52,726 bases of DNA from Acidovorax sp. CCYZU-2555 (GTDB taxonomy: Bacteria; Pseudomonadota; Gammaproteobacteria; Burkholderiales; Burkholderiaceae_C). The stretch is taken from positions 1-52,726 of the forward strand of contig NZ_JAHCDD010000038.1 of the NCBI RefSeq assembly GCF_018413525.1. Reading direction: 5' to 3'. The translations under genes and the position numbers were made by a program. The stretch's first letter is position 1. Each line of letters starts with the position of its first letter. Below are positions 43,588 to 52,641 of this stretch, piece by piece. Below the pieces are notes generated by a model that saw only the letters and a program-made list of their open reading frames with translations, did no database searches and was not told the DNA's origin.

Positions 43588-44438
43588 TGTTCTCGTTTCT
43601 CGTCAATAGACTCGCGCGCGCTGCCCGCGGGCAGCGTCATGCGTATGCGCGAAGAGCGTTCGGCCGGCGCCTGATCGGCGCCTGCGACCCAGGCCGCGGC
43701 GACGGGCGCCAGCGGCTGGAGCTGGCGGTACAGCGCCAGCACGGTCTTCACATAGTTTTGGGTTTCCTTGAACGGCGGAATCTGCTGACCCGCGCGGCGC
43801 ACCGCGCCTTCACCCGCGTTGTAGGCCGCGAGGGCCAGATCGAGCCGGCCGTCGAACAGGTCCAGCAGATGGCGCAGGTAGCGCGCGCCCGCAGGCACGT
43901 TCACGGCCGGATCATGCAGTTGCTGGGCCAGCGTGCGCGTGCCAACGGCCGTGACGCCGAAGCGTTCGGCCGTCGCGGGCATCAGCTGCATCAGGCCCAG
44001 CGCGCCCTTGGCCGAGACCGCGTGCACGTCGAAGCCCGACTCGGTGGCGATCACGGCCTTGAGCAGCGCGTAGTCGACGCCGCTGCGCTCGGCCGCGCGC
44101 TTGAGGTGCGGCCGCACGCTCTTGTAGGCCGGCAGGATGTCGAAATACGACTGCACGCGCGAGCGCGCGGCCAGCGTGGTGCGCGGGTCCGCGTCCACGG
44201 CGCCAGCCTGCTGCGCGCCTATGTCACGTTCAGAATCGAAGCTCGGCCCGCGAAAGAACAGCGCATAGCGCTCGTCGAGCTTCTCTGCCGCGAAATGCGT
44301 GACGCCGCGCGCATCGACAAACGCCCACAGATCGGCATGCGCCGCGCCCGTCACCAGCGCCAGGCACAGCAGGCCTGCCGCCAGCAGGCGGTGGCCGAGA
44401 CTGCGGTCCAGCGATGGAAGGCGGGCGCTGTCGGGCAT
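43584..44438 (-). CDS. Lytic transglycosylase (SLT family) with DUF4124 N-terminus
   Basis: 284 residues. A signal peptide ([18 protein letters not shown]) leads to a DUF4124-like segment ([14 protein letters not shown]) and an SLT domain with the catalytic E133 in VIATESGFD, then [18 protein letters not shown] and [10 protein letters not shown]. It cleaves the glycosidic bond of peptidoglycan with formation of 1,6-anhydromuramic acid, in the periplasm. It lies between parE (14-bp gap) and parC (4-bp overlap) on the same strand, a cell-wall enzyme embedded in a topoisomerase operon. Confidence 0.93.
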   Translation of the reverse strand: MPDSARLPSLDRSLGHRLLAAGLLCLALVTGAAHADLWAFVDARGVTHFAAEKLDERYALFFRGPSFDSERDIGAQQAGAVDADPRTTLAARSRVQSYFDILPAYKSVRPHLKRAAERSGVDYALLKAVIATESGFDVHAVSAKGALGLMQLMPATAERFGVTAVGTRTLAQQLHDPAVNVPAGARYLRHLLDLFDGRLDLALAAYNAGEGAVRRAGQQIPPFKETQNYVKTVLALYRQLQPLAPVAAAWVAGADQAPAERSSRIRMTLPAGSARESIDEKREQ

Positions 44439-44452
44439 GCGTTACCCGGGCC

Positions 44453-46438
44453 TCAGATGTCGACTTCCACGGCGTCGCCGTGCAGTTCCATCAGCTCGCG
44501 CCGCGCGGCGGCCTCGCCCTTGCCCATGAGCTTGGTGATCACGCCTTCGGAAGCCGCGAAGTCCATGTTCAGCAGCTGCACGGGCAGCAGACGACGGGTG
44601 TCGGGGTTGAGCGTGGTGTCCCAGAGCTGCTCGGCGTTCATTTCGCCCAGACCCTTGAAGCGGCTGACCTGGCATTTCTCGCGCGGCACGCCGTCCTTGG
44701 CGCACTTCTCGAAAATGGCGGCGAGTTCGCTTTCGTCGAGCGCATAGACCTTGACCGCGGGCTTCTTGCCGCGCGCGGGCACGTCGACACGGAACAGCGG
44801 CGGCAGCGCCACATGGATATGGCCGGCCTCGACGAGCTTGGGGAAGTGGCGGAAGAACAGCGTCAGCAGCAGCACCTGGATGTGCGAGCCGTCGACGTCG
44901 GCGTCCGACAGGATGCAGACCTTGCCGTAGCGCAGGCCCGACAGGTCTGGCGAATCGTTGGGGCCGTGCGGATCGACACCGATGGCCACCGAAATGTCGT
45001 GGATTTCGTTGTTGGCGAACAGCCGGTCGCGGTCGACTTCCCAGGTGTTGAGCACCTTGCCGCGCAGCGGCAGCACGGCCTGGGTTTCCTTGTCGCGGCC
45101 CATCTTCGCGCTGCCGCCGGCGGAATCGCCCTCGACCAGGAAGACTTCGTTGTGCAGCAGGTCGCGGCTTTCGCAGTCGGTCAGCTTGCCGGGCAGCACG
45201 GCCACGCCCGAGCCCTTGCGCTTCTCGACTTTCTGGCCGGCCTTCTGGCGGCTTTGCGCGGCCTTGATCGCGAGTTCGGCGAGCTTCTTGCCCCACTCGA
45301 CATGCTGATTGAGCCACAGCTCGAGCGCCGGACGCACAAAGCCCGAGACCAGGCGCACGGCGTCGCGCGAGTTCAGCCGTTCCTTGATCTGGCCCTGGAA
45401 CTGGGGATCGAGCACCTTGGCGTTGAGCACATAGCTGGCGCGCGCGAACACGTCGTCGGGCATCAGCTTGACGCCCTTGGGCAGCAGCGAATGCAGTTCG
45501 ATGAAGCTCTTGACGGCCTGGAACAGACCGTCGCGCAGGCCGCTTTCATGCGTGCCGCCGGCCGTGGTGGGAATCAGGTTGACATAGCTTTCGCGCACCG
45601 GCGCACCGTCTTCGGTGAACGCCACGCACCAGGCCGCGCCTTCGCCTTCGGCAAAGCTGTCGTGGTTGCGGTCGGCAAAGCCTTCGCCTTCGAACAGCGG
45701 AATCGCGGGCTCGCCGTGCAGGTTCTGCTGCAGATAGTCGCGCAGTCCGCCCTTGTACTGCCAGACCTGGGGCGCGTCGCGCGTCTTCTCGTTGACCAGG
45801 GTCACGGTGACGCCGGGCATCAGCACGGCCTTGCTGCGCAGCAGGTGGACCAGCTCGCCCATGGGCAGCTGCGCGGTCTCGAAATACTTGGCGTCGGGCC
45901 AGACGCGCACCGTGGTGCCGCGCTTGCGCTCGCCGCTGGCCAGCGGCACGATCTGCAGCGGCTCGATCACGTCGCCCGCGGAAAACACCAGGCGTGCGCT
46001 GTGGCCGTCGCGAAAGCTCGTGACCTCCATGCGCGTCGACAGCGCATTGGTCACCGACACGCCGACGCCGTGCAGGCCGCCGGAGAAGCTGTAGGCGCCG
46101 CCCTGGCCCTTGTCGAACTTGCCGCCCGCATGCAGGCGCGTGAACACCAGTTCGATCACTGGCGCGTTTTCTTCGGGATGCAGGCCGTAGGGAATGCCGC
46201 GACCGTCGTCCTCCACGCTGACCGAATGGTCGGCATGCAGGATGACCTTGATTTTCTTGCCGTAACCGGCCAAGGCTTCGTCGGCCGCGTTGTCCACCAC
46301 TTCCTGCAGGATATGCAGTGGGTTGTCGGTACGCGTGTACATGCCCGGCCGCTGCTTGACGGGCTCTAGGCCCTTGAGCACGCGGATAGAGCCTTCGGAG
46401 TAAGCGCTCGTGGAGGAGGATGAAGGTTTAGCTGCCAT
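44453..46438 (-). CDS. parE: DNA topoisomerase IV subunit B
   Basis: 661 residues from ATG 46438 (the frame is open upstream to 46522 but that part is not conserved). GHKL ATPase motifs: EVVDNAADEALAG, DDGRGIPYG, GGLHGVGVSVTNAL. TOPRIM motifs: LVEGDSAGGSAKMGRDK and DADVDGSHIQ. It is the ATPase and TOPRIM subunit of topoisomerase IV. No good Shine-Dalgarno sequence precedes the ATG. It is the first gene of a parE-LT-parC operon and divergent from an MFS gene. Confidence 0.97.
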   Translation of the reverse strand: MAAKPSSSSTSAYSEGSIRVLKGLEPVKQRPGMYTRTDNPLHILQEVVDNAADEALAGYGKKIKVILHADHSVSVEDDGRGIPYGLHPEENAPVIELVFTRLHAGGKFDKGQGGAYSFSGGLHGVGVSVTNALSTRMEVTSFRDGHSARLVFSAGDVIEPLQIVPLASGERKRGTTVRVWPDAKYFETAQLPMGELVHLLRSKAVLMPGVTVTLVNEKTRDAPQVWQYKGGLRDYLQQNLHGEPAIPLFEGEGFADRNHDSFAEGEGAAWCVAFTEDGAPVRESYVNLIPTTAGGTHESGLRDGLFQAVKSFIELHSLLPKGVKLMPDDVFARASYVLNAKVLDPQFQGQIKERLNSRDAVRLVSGFVRPALELWLNQHVEWGKKLAELAIKAAQSRQKAGQKVEKRKGSGVAVLPGKLTDCESRDLLHNEVFLVEGDSAGGSAKMGRDKETQAVLPLRGKVLNTWEVDRDRLFANNEIHDISVAIGVDPHGPNDSPDLSGLRYGKVCILSDADVDGSHIQVLLLTLFFRHFPKLVEAGHIHVALPPLFRVDVPARGKKPAVKVYALDESELAAIFEKCAKDGVPREKCQVSRFKGLGEMNAEQLWDTTLNPDTRRLLPVQLLNMDFAASEGVITKLMGKGEAAARRELMELHGDAVEVDI

Positions 46439-46574
46439 GGGCTGGGATTGTAGTGCTGCGCAATGCAAAAAGCTGTATGGGCAAACAGCATGGCCTTGCG
46501 ACCTCTGTGCTGCCCCCCGCAAAGCCGCCTGTGCGGCAGCGGCGCGTGGCCAATTTGGCTACAGTCGCATCATC

Positions 46575-47798
46575 ATGCAAAAAACATTACCAACACCACT
46601 GTCCATGATGCAGGTGCTGCTGTGCGGGGGCGCAGTCGTTACCTTGTCCATGGGGATTCGCCACGGCTTCGGCCTGTGGCTGCAGCCCATCACACAGGAA
46701 ATGGGCTGGACGCGCGAGTCCTTCGCCATGGCCATCGCCATCCAGAACATTGCCTGGGGAATCATGGGGATTTTCGTCGGCATCGTCGCCGACCGCTTCG
46801 GCGCCTTCCGCGTGCTGCTGGCCGGCGCCGCGGCCTATGCGCTGGGGCTGACCGGCATGGCGCTGTCGACCACACCGACCTGGTTCGCGCTCACGGCAGG
46901 CCTGCTGATAGGCGCGGCCCAGGCCGGCACCACCTATGCAGTGGTGTTCGGCGTGCTGGGCCGGCAGATTCCGGCGGCGAAACGCTCCTGGGCGATGGGC
47001 GTGATCGCCGCCACGGGCTCGTTCGGCCAGTTCTTCATGGTGCCGGTCGAAGGCGCGCTGATTGCCCAGATCGGCTGGTCGAATGCGCTGATCGTGCTGG
47101 CCATGCTGGTGCTGATCATCGTGCCGCTGGCGTTCGGCCTGCGCGAACCCGGTTTTTCTTCGAGCACTCCGCGGCCGCAGCGCGAGCAGACCGTGCGCCA
47201 AGCCATGGCCGAAGCGTTCCGCACGCCCAGCTTCCTGCTGCTGACCGCGGGCTATTTCGTCTGCGGCTTCCAGGTGATGTTCATCGGCGTGCACATGCCC
47301 AGCTACCTCAAGGACTACGGTCTCGCGCCGCATGTGGCCAGCTATTCGCTGGCGCTGGTCGGGCTGTTCAACATCTTCGGCACTTACATCGCCGGCAATC
47401 TGGGCCAGCATTTCCCCAAGCGCTATCTGCTCGCGGGCATCTACATCGCGCGCTCGGTGGTCACGGTGGTATTCCTGCTGGTGCCGCTGTCGCCCGCGTC
47501 GGTCTATGTGTTTTCCGCGGCCATGGGCTTCCTGTGGCTGTCGACCGTGCCGCTGACGAATGCCACCGTGGCGCAGATCTTCGGCATCCAGCATCTGTCG
47601 ATGCTCGGCGGCTTCGTGTTCTTCAGCCACCAGGTGGGCAGCTTCCTGGGCGTCTGGCTCGGCGGCTATCTCTATGACCGCAGCGGCAGCTATGACATCG
47701 TCTGGTATCTGTCGATCGCGCTGGGCGTGTTCGCCGCGCTGATCAACCTGCCGGTGCGCGAAGCCGCGCTGCAGCGGCCCACGCCCGCCGCGGCCTGA
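46575..47798 (+). CDS. MFS transporter (monocarboxylate/oxalate-formate-like)
   Basis: 407 residues with 12 predicted helices. The MFS loop 2-3 motif is visible in GIVADRFGAFRVLLAGAAAYALGL and the second half starts near PSFLLLTAGYFVCGFQ. The overall pattern (a start with GIRHGFGLWLQPITQEMGWTRESFA) fits the MFS branch that includes oxalate/formate and monocarboxylate porters of Burkholderiales. The substrate is unknown. The ATG at 46575 has no strong Shine-Dalgarno sequence. It is followed by a small membrane protein gene and a methyltransferase. Confidence 0.88.
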   Translation: MQKTLPTPLSMMQVLLCGGAVVTLSMGIRHGFGLWLQPITQEMGWTRESFAMAIAIQNIAWGIMGIFVGIVADRFGAFRVLLAGAAAYALGLTGMALSTTPTWFALTAGLLIGAAQAGTTYAVVFGVLGRQIPAAKRSWAMGVIAATGSFGQFFMVPVEGALIAQIGWSNALIVLAMLVLIIVPLAFGLREPGFSSSTPRPQREQTVRQAMAEAFRTPSFLLLTAGYFVCGFQVMFIGVHMPSYLKDYGLAPHVASYSLALVGLFNIFGTYIAGNLGQHFPKRYLLAGIYIARSVVTVVFLLVPLSPASVYVFSAAMGFLWLSTVPLTNATVAQIFGIQHLSMLGGFVFFSHQVGSFLGVWLGGYLYDRSGSYDIVWYLSIALGVFAALINLPVREAALQRPTPAAA

Positions 47799-47801
47799 GC
47801 C

Positions 47802-47948
47802 ATGACGCAGCACCCCCTCTTGCGCCAACGCCTGCTCACGGGCCTGGGCTGGGCCCTGGTCGCGCTGGTGCTGGCCGCGGTGTTCGGGCTCTATACCGAC
47901 CCCGAATTCATGCTGCTGATGGCCGATCAAGTGTGGGCCTGTTTCTGA
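47802..47948 (+). CDS. Small membrane protein, 48 residues, uncharacterised
   Basis: An ATG-to-TGA frame of 49 codons, beginning 3 bp after the MFS stop: MTQHPLLRQRLLTGLGWA... then LVALVLAAVFGLY, one clear membrane helix, and ...EFMLLMADQVWACF at the end. Charges before the helix suggest an N-in orientation. The stop overlaps the methyltransferase start (TGATG), so the three genes form one coupled unit. It is too short for a default length cut-off and would be missed. I do not recognise a family. Confidence 0.7.
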   Translation: MTQHPLLRQRLLTGLGWALVALVLAAVFGLYTDPEFMLLMADQVWACF

Positions 47949-48484
47949 TGGAAGCCCCGATGACCGCCTCGCCCTGGATACAACGCTTCAGCCACTTGGT
48001 GCCCGAAGGCGGCACCGTGCTCGACGTGGCCTGCGGCCAGGGCCGGCATGTGCACTGGTTCACCCAGCGCGGCCATTCCTGCCTGGGCATTGACCGCTGC
48101 GAGCAGGCGCTCGCGGCGCTGCCCGCGTCGGCGCAGCGGCTGTGCGCCGACATCGAGCAAGGCGCCTGGCCGCTGCCGGGCGCGCAGTTCGATGCCGTGA
48201 TCGTCACGAACTACCTCTGGCGCGCGCTGCTGCCCACGCTGGTGGCGAGTGTCGCGCCCGGCGGCGTGCTGCTGTACGAAACGTTTGCCGATGGCAATGC
48301 GCGCTTTGGCAAGCCCTCGCGCCCCGACTTTCTGCTGCAGCCCGGCGAACTGCTGCGCGCCTGCGGTGACCAACTGCGCGTGGTAGCCTACGAACACGGT
48401 TTGCTCGACGACCCGGCGCGCTGCGTGCAGCGCATCGCCGCCGTGCGAAACCTGCCCGGCAGCGAAACGCTGGCCGCGATTTAG
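47948..48484 (+). CDS. Class I SAM-dependent methyltransferase
   Basis: 178 residues from the ATG at 47948 that overlaps the small gene's stop; a second ATG at 47960 is possible. The AdoMet-binding motif is VLDVACGQGRHVHWF and the post-motif acidic residue is in GIDRCEQALAAL. The TehB/UbiE-like Rossmann fold is followed by a proline-rich active region (GNARFGKPSRPDFLLQPGELL). The target is unknown. It is coupled to the preceding small membrane gene. Confidence 0.85.
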   Translation: MEAPMTASPWIQRFSHLVPEGGTVLDVACGQGRHVHWFTQRGHSCLGIDRCEQALAALPASAQRLCADIEQGAWPLPGAQFDAVIVTNYLWRALLPTLVASVAPGGVLLYETFADGNARFGKPSRPDFLLQPGELLRACGDQLRVVAYEHGLLDDPARCVQRIAAVRNLPGSETLAAI

Positions 48485-48605
48485 GACGCCAATGGCTGCA
48501 TTTCTTTCCTCCAGAAACAGTCCCCATTCCCTTCGTACGACTGCGAGCACCCTGCAGGTTGCGCGCACTCGTTAGAATGTCTCTTTCCCGTTTTCAACTG
48601 CGGAC

Positions 48606-49502
48606 ATGACCTCTTCCACCGTCGCCCTCACTGGCAGCATTGTTGCCCTCGTCACACCCATGCACGAAGACGGGAGTGTCGACTACCCGAGCTTGCGTAA
48701 ACTGATCGACTGGCATATCGCCGAAGGTACCGACTGCATCGGCGTGGTGGGCACCACCGGCGAATCCCCCACCGTCAATGTGGAAGAGCACTGCGAGATC
48801 ATTCGCGTGTCCGTCGAGCAAGCCGCCAAGCGCGTGCCCATCATGGCCGGCTGCGGTGCCAACTCGACGCGCGAAGCGATCGAGCTGGCGCAGTTCGCCA
48901 AGACCGTTGGCGCAGACAGCCAGCTGCAAGTCGTGCCCTACTACAACAAGCCCACGCAAGAGGGCCAGTACCAGCACTTCAAGGCGATTGCCGAAGCCGT
49001 GGGCGACCTGCCCACGGTTCTCTACAACGTGCCGGGCCGATCGGTCGCCGACATGCAGCACGAGACCGTGCTGCGTCTGGCCCAGGTTCCCGGCATCATC
49101 GGCATCAAGGAAGCCACGGGCAACATCGAGCGCGCCCAATGGCTGATCCGCGATGTGCCCGCGGGCTTTGGCGTGTACTCGGGCGATGACCCGACCGCCG
49201 TCGCCTTGATGCTGTGCGGCGGCCACGGCAACATCAGCGTGACCGCCAACGTGGCGCCGCGCCTGATGAGCGAACTGTGCAAGGCGGCGCTGGCCGGCGA
49301 CGTGCAGCGCGCGATGCAGATCCAGCGCCAGCTGATGCCGGTGCACAAGAACCTGTTCGTGGAAGCCAACCCGATTCCGGTGAAGTGGGCTGTCGCACGC
49401 CTGGGCCTGTGCGGCGCGACCATGCGCCTGCCTATGACCGACCTGAGCCCCCAATATGTGGACGCAGTCGAGAGCGCGCTGCGCTCCGCAGAGCTGATCT
49501 GA
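48606..49502 (+). CDS. dapA: 4-hydroxy-tetrahydrodipicolinate synthase
   Basis: 298 residues. Condenses pyruvate with aspartate semialdehyde in lysine and diaminopimelate synthesis. The Schiff-base Lys is K168 (GIKEATGN), the catalytic triad Tyr and Thr are Y140 (LYNVPGR) and T50/T51 (GTTGE). All match the E. coli enzyme with a short N-terminal extension. bamC follows 40 bp downstream, the same order as dapA-bamC (nlpB) in E. coli. Confidence 0.97.
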   Translation: MTSSTVALTGSIVALVTPMHEDGSVDYPSLRKLIDWHIAEGTDCIGVVGTTGESPTVNVEEHCEIIRVSVEQAAKRVPIMAGCGANSTREAIELAQFAKTVGADSQLQVVPYYNKPTQEGQYQHFKAIAEAVGDLPTVLYNVPGRSVADMQHETVLRLAQVPGIIGIKEATGNIERAQWLIRDVPAGFGVYSGDDPTAVALMLCGGHGNISVTANVAPRLMSELCKAALAGDVQRAMQIQRQLMPVHKNLFVEANPIPVKWAVARLGLCGATMRLPMTDLSPQYVDAVESALRSAELI

Positions 49503-49542
49503 GCCTGCGTTCCCCCTTATCAGAGCACCGAGGATTTTTCGC

Positions 49543-50640
49543 GTGAAACCAACTACTGCACGTCTGGGCCTGCTGGGCCTTGCCATGGCGCTTTCTGCCT
49601 GCACCACTTTCAATTCGGAAAAGATCGACTACAAGAGCGCCGTCAAGGCGCCCACGCTCGAAGTTCCACCCGATCTGAGCCAGCTGACGCGCGACACGCG
49701 CTACAACGTGCCCGGCGGCGTGGTCTCGGCGAATGCGCTGCAGGCCGGCCAGAATGCACCCGCAGCCACCGGCGCACAGACCGTGGTCAACGCCGTGGGC
49801 GATGTGCGCATCGAGCGCGTGGGCAATCAGCGCTGGCTCGTGATCCAGCGCCCCGCCGACAAGCTCTGGGACCCGGTGCGTGAGTTCTGGCTCGAGAACG
49901 GCTTCGTGCTGGTGCAGGACGACGCCAAGCTCGGCATCATGGAAACCGACTGGGCCGAAAACCGCGCCAAGCTGCCGCAGGACGTGATCCGCTCGGCACT
50001 GGGCAAGGTGTTCGACTCGCTGTACTCCACCGGCGAGCGCGACAAGTTCCGCACGCGCCTGGAGCGCAAGCCCGACGGCGGCACCGAGGTGTACATCACC
50101 CACCGCGGCATGATCGAGGTCTATTCCACGCAGCAGAAAGACTCCACGGCCTGGCAGCCGCGTCCCGCTGATACGGAACTGGAAACCGAATTCCTGCGCC
50201 GCCTGATGGTCAAGCTGGGCCTGACCCAGGAGCAGTCGCAGGCCGCAGCGGCTTCGGCGCCGGCCGCATCGGCCGCGCCCAGCGCGCGCATGGACACCAT
50301 CAACAACGCCCCCGTGGTGTTGCTGGAAGAAGGTTTCGACCGCGCCTGGCGCCGTGTGGGCCTGGCGCTGGACCGCACCGGCTTCACGGTCGAAGACCGC
50401 GACCGCAGCCGCGGCATCTACTATGTGCGCTACGTCTCTCCCGAAGAGCAGAAGGCCAAGGGCTTCTTCAGCCGCATCTTCAGCCAGGGCGGCGAAGCTT
50501 CGGCCCCGGTCAAGTACCAGGTCCAGGTGCGCTCGGAAGGCGAACGCTCGACGGTGTCGGTGCTGACCACGGCCGGCGCGCCCGAAACCTCGGCCAACGC
50601 CCAGCGCATCGTGCGCGTGCTGACCGACGATATGAAATAA
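49543..50640 (+). CDS. bamC: Outer-membrane assembly lipoprotein BamC
   Basis: 365 residues from a GTG start at 49543. The lipobox is LSAC with the lipidated C20, followed by the unstructured VPPDLSQLTRDTRYNVPGG segment that in E. coli contacts BamD. Two helix-grip domains follow, around residues ~85-200 and ~255-360, linked by an Ala/Ser-rich stretch. It is part of the Bam complex that inserts beta-barrel proteins. The gene directly follows dapA; a terminator follows at 50677. Confidence 0.93.
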   Translation: MKPTTARLGLLGLAMALSACTTFNSEKIDYKSAVKAPTLEVPPDLSQLTRDTRYNVPGGVVSANALQAGQNAPAATGAQTVVNAVGDVRIERVGNQRWLVIQRPADKLWDPVREFWLENGFVLVQDDAKLGIMETDWAENRAKLPQDVIRSALGKVFDSLYSTGERDKFRTRLERKPDGGTEVYITHRGMIEVYSTQQKDSTAWQPRPADTELETEFLRRLMVKLGLTQEQSQAAAASAPAASAAPSARMDTINNAPVVLLEEGFDRAWRRVGLALDRTGFTVEDRDRSRGIYYVRYVSPEEQKAKGFFSRIFSQGGEASAPVKYQVQVRSEGERSTVSVLTTAGAPETSANAQRIVRVLTDDMK

Positions 50641-50676
50641 GGCCCAAGCCTGACGGTCCCTCGTGGGCCGACCAAG

Positions 50677-50704
50677 AAAAAGCCACCGCATGCGGTGGCT
50701 TTTT
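50677..50704 (+). terminator. Rho-independent terminator of bamC
   Basis: AAAAAGCCACCGCA-TGCGGTGGCTTTTT is a perfect inverted repeat with A/T runs. A second hairpin GGCCCA...TGGGCC (50641-50669) lies just upstream. Confidence 0.85.
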
Positions 50705-50728
50705 CATTGCCCAAATGTGGCGCGGGCG

Positions 50729-50756
50729 AAAAAAAACCCCGGTCGCAGGACCGGGG
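50729..50756 (-). terminator. Rho-independent terminator of the small lipoprotein (minus strand)
   Basis: On the minus strand CCCCGGTC-CTGC-GACCGGGG is followed by eight Ts. It lies 50 bp after the lipoprotein stop at 50807. Confidence 0.85.
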
Positions 50757-50806
50757 CTTTTGTGCCAATCTGGGAGCCGGCGAACCGGACCCCAGCGGCG
50801 CATGCA

Positions 50807-51100
50807 TTACTTGGGAGCAGCAGCGGCAGCGGCAGCGTCAGCAGCAGCCTTGGCAGCTTCTTCCGAAGCCTTGGCAGCGTCAGCCGAAGCGTCAGCAGCA
50901 GTGGCGGATGCGCCAGCAGCGGCGGCATCAGCAGCGGCAGCAGGAGCTGCTTCAACGGGAGCAGCAGGAGCGACTTCCACGGGAGCAGCAGCAGGAGCTT
51001 CCACAGCGGGAGCGGCCACGGGAGCAGCTTCTTCCTTCTTGCCGCAAGCGACGAGGGCAGCAGCAGCGATCACGGTAGCCAGAACGAGAGAGTTCTTCAT
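50807..51100 (-). CDS. Small Ala-rich lipoprotein, uncharacterised
   Basis: 97 residues. The signal MKNSLVLATVIAAAALVAC ends in a lipobox LVAC with the lipidated C19. The mature part is almost entirely Ala, Pro, Val, Glu and Ser, with repeated VEAPAAAPVEV-like and ADAAAAGASATAADAS-like blocks and a Lys/Glu-containing helix at the end (KASEEAAKAAADAAAAA). Such sequences may form extended or helical structures between membrane and wall, but I recognise no family. It has its own promoter-like -10 (51217-51222) and a terminator, so it looks like a real monocistronic gene. AGGAAA precedes the ATG. Confidence 0.75.
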   Translation of the reverse strand: MKNSLVLATVIAAAALVACGKKEEAAPVAAPAVEAPAAAPVEVAPAAPVEAAPAAAADAAAAGASATAADASADAAKASEEAAKAAADAAAAAAAPK

Positions 51101-51216
51101 GTCAGTTTTCCTAATTGAGGAGCAGTGAGAATTCGATATGCCATTAACGGCCAGCCTCTTGCAGCCATGGAACGTTGCGGCAGAGTCGCAAGATAATTAC
51201 TGCGACACAGCGGGCA

Positions 51217-51222
51217 ATTATA
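51217..51222 (-). promoter_or_regulatory. -10 element of the lipoprotein promoter
   Basis: On the minus strand TATAAT is a perfect -10 hexamer, placing transcription start near 51210 and giving a leader of about 110 nt before the ATG at 51100. The region 17 bp upstream (CGTCAG) is a poor -35, and it overlaps the tandem CGTCAGGA(A/T)TC repeats, which suggests help from a regulator. Confidence 0.5.
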
Positions 51223-51234
51223 GGGAGATTTCGT

Positions 51235-51258
51235 GAATCCTGACGATTCCTGACGACA
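51235..51258 (-). repeat. Two tandem 11-bp direct repeats at the lipoprotein promoter
   Basis: On the minus strand the sequence reads CGTCAGGAATC followed directly by CGTCAGGATTC, one mismatch apart. They occupy the -35 region of the lipoprotein promoter, consistent with tandem binding by an activator. No factor is identified. Confidence 0.6.
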
Positions 51259-51401
51259 CTTCTACAATTGGCCACAAACTTTTTTTCGGGTTTACCCGTT
51301 GGCCGCAGTGCAGGCCTATGTGCTTAACGCGCGAGCCCCGGTTTTCGCTGACAGGAATAGGGCCGGCACGGTAAAAAAACTGTGCCCAGCCCTGCGCGGC
51401 C

Positions 51402-52523
51402 TCATTCGGCGCTGCGCACCCAGCCGGCTTCATGCCAGGAAGCCAGCAGTTCCAGCGCGTCGTCGCTGGCCTTGGCCAGATCGCGCGCCGACAGCGCGCG
51501 CTCATCGGCGAGCCGGCGCATCAGCTTGGCGTCGCGGCCCGCGGCCAGATAGCTTTCGCCGTTGATGAACACATGGCGCGCGTCGTACATCATGCGCGTG
51601 CGGCGGTCGAGCACCAGGGCTTCGAGCATCACGCCCTCTTCACCCGCCTCGAACCAGACATTGGGCTTGGGGTCCGTCAGGTATTCGCCCAGCGCGCGCT
51701 CCAGCGCCAGCGGCTCGGCCAGAGCGCGTTCTAGCGCCTTGCGCGCGAAGTCGGCCATGCTGGCGGGAATTTCACCGGGATTTTCCACGGCCTCCTGCTT
51801 GGGGTCGCGGTACAGCACGGGCGCTTCGGGCTCATCGGGTTCGTCCGACATGCGCAGCAGCAGCTCGCGCGCCAGTTCTTCACGCGCAGGCGCGCGAAAA
51901 CCGATCGAATACGTCATGCACTCGCCTTCGGCGACGCCGTCATGGGCGTAGCGCGGCGGCAGATACAGCATGTCGCCGGCCTCGAGCACGAACTCCTGCT
52001 CGGGTTCGAAATCGGCGAGGATCTTCAGCGGAACGCCTTCCTGCAGCGTCAAATCCTTTTGCTGGCCTATGCGCCAGCGGCGCGTGCCATGCGCCTGCAG
52101 CAGGAACACGTCGTAGCTGTCGAAGTGCGGGCCCACGCCGCCGCCGTCGGTGGCGTAGCTGATCATCAGGTCGTCGAGCCGGGCTTCGGGAACGAAACGG
52201 AACTGCTGCAGCAGCGCGTGCACGCCCTGGTCGTGCAGGTCAACGCCCTGCACCAGCAGCGACCAGGCCTTCTGGCTCAGCGCCGGCAGGTCCTTGGCAC
52301 CGAACGGGCCGTGGTCCATGGTCCAGCCCTTCTTCTGCTGGCGGATCAGGCGCGACTCGACGCCGTCCTGGCCGGCGAGCGCGAACAGCGCGTCGCGCCC
52401 CACGGGCGCGACCATCGCGGGCACGGCCTGGCGCACCAGCAGCGGCTTCTTCTGCCAGTGGCGGCGCATGAACTGGGAAGCGGTCATTCCGCCGAGCAGG
52501 GCGAGGGGTTGGTCAATATCCAT
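51402..52523 (-). CDS. roxA: Ribosomal oxygenase RoxA (50S L16 Arg hydroxylase, YcfD-like)
   Basis: 373 residues from ATG 52523, the same length as E. coli YcfD; a TTG three codons earlier is possible. The JmjC iron ligands are H133, D135 and H194 (GVGPHFDSYDVFLLQ; YAHDGVAEG), and the family context SRLIRQQKKGW, HGPF, WSLLVQGVD and DDLMISY is intact. RoxA hydroxylates an Arg of ribosomal protein L16 using Fe(II), O2 and 2-oxoglutarate. The C-terminal winged-helix-like dimer domain follows at ~230-373. Confidence 0.93.
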   Translation of the reverse strand: MDIDQPLALLGGMTASQFMRRHWQKKPLLVRQAVPAMVAPVGRDALFALAGQDGVESRLIRQQKKGWTMDHGPFGAKDLPALSQKAWSLLVQGVDLHDQGVHALLQQFRFVPEARLDDLMISYATDGGGVGPHFDSYDVFLLQAHGTRRWRIGQQKDLTLQEGVPLKILADFEPEQEFVLEAGDMLYLPPRYAHDGVAEGECMTYSIGFRAPAREELARELLLRMSDEPDEPEAPVLYRDPKQEAVENPGEIPASMADFARKALERALAEPLALERALGEYLTDPKPNVWFEAGEEGVMLEALVLDRRTRMMYDARHVFINGESYLAAGRDAKLMRRLADERALSARDLAKASDDALELLASWHEAGWVRSAE

Positions 52524-52641
52524 GGTGGTCAACGGGGTCGCGATCTAAGAAACAGGCTGCATTGTCCTATGTATGCCGCCGGGGCTGTTTGCTTGTCCTC
52601 AAAGGGATCGTGCCCAGGGCTTGAGCACAGAATGCCCTGGC

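Larger units (their letters stand above)
51101..51401. other. Intergenic stretch upstream of the lipoprotein
   Basis: No credible ORF. On the minus strand the interval holds the lipoprotein promoter (-10 at 51217-51222), a ~110-nt leader, and two tandem CGTCAGGA(A/T)TC units at 51235-51258. The rest, up to the RoxA stop at 51402, shows only a short A-run near 51374-51380. Confidence 0.5.

Noticed and set aside
41425..43674. 749-residue plus-strand ORF
   Set aside because: Antisense shadow of parC, without any family motif.
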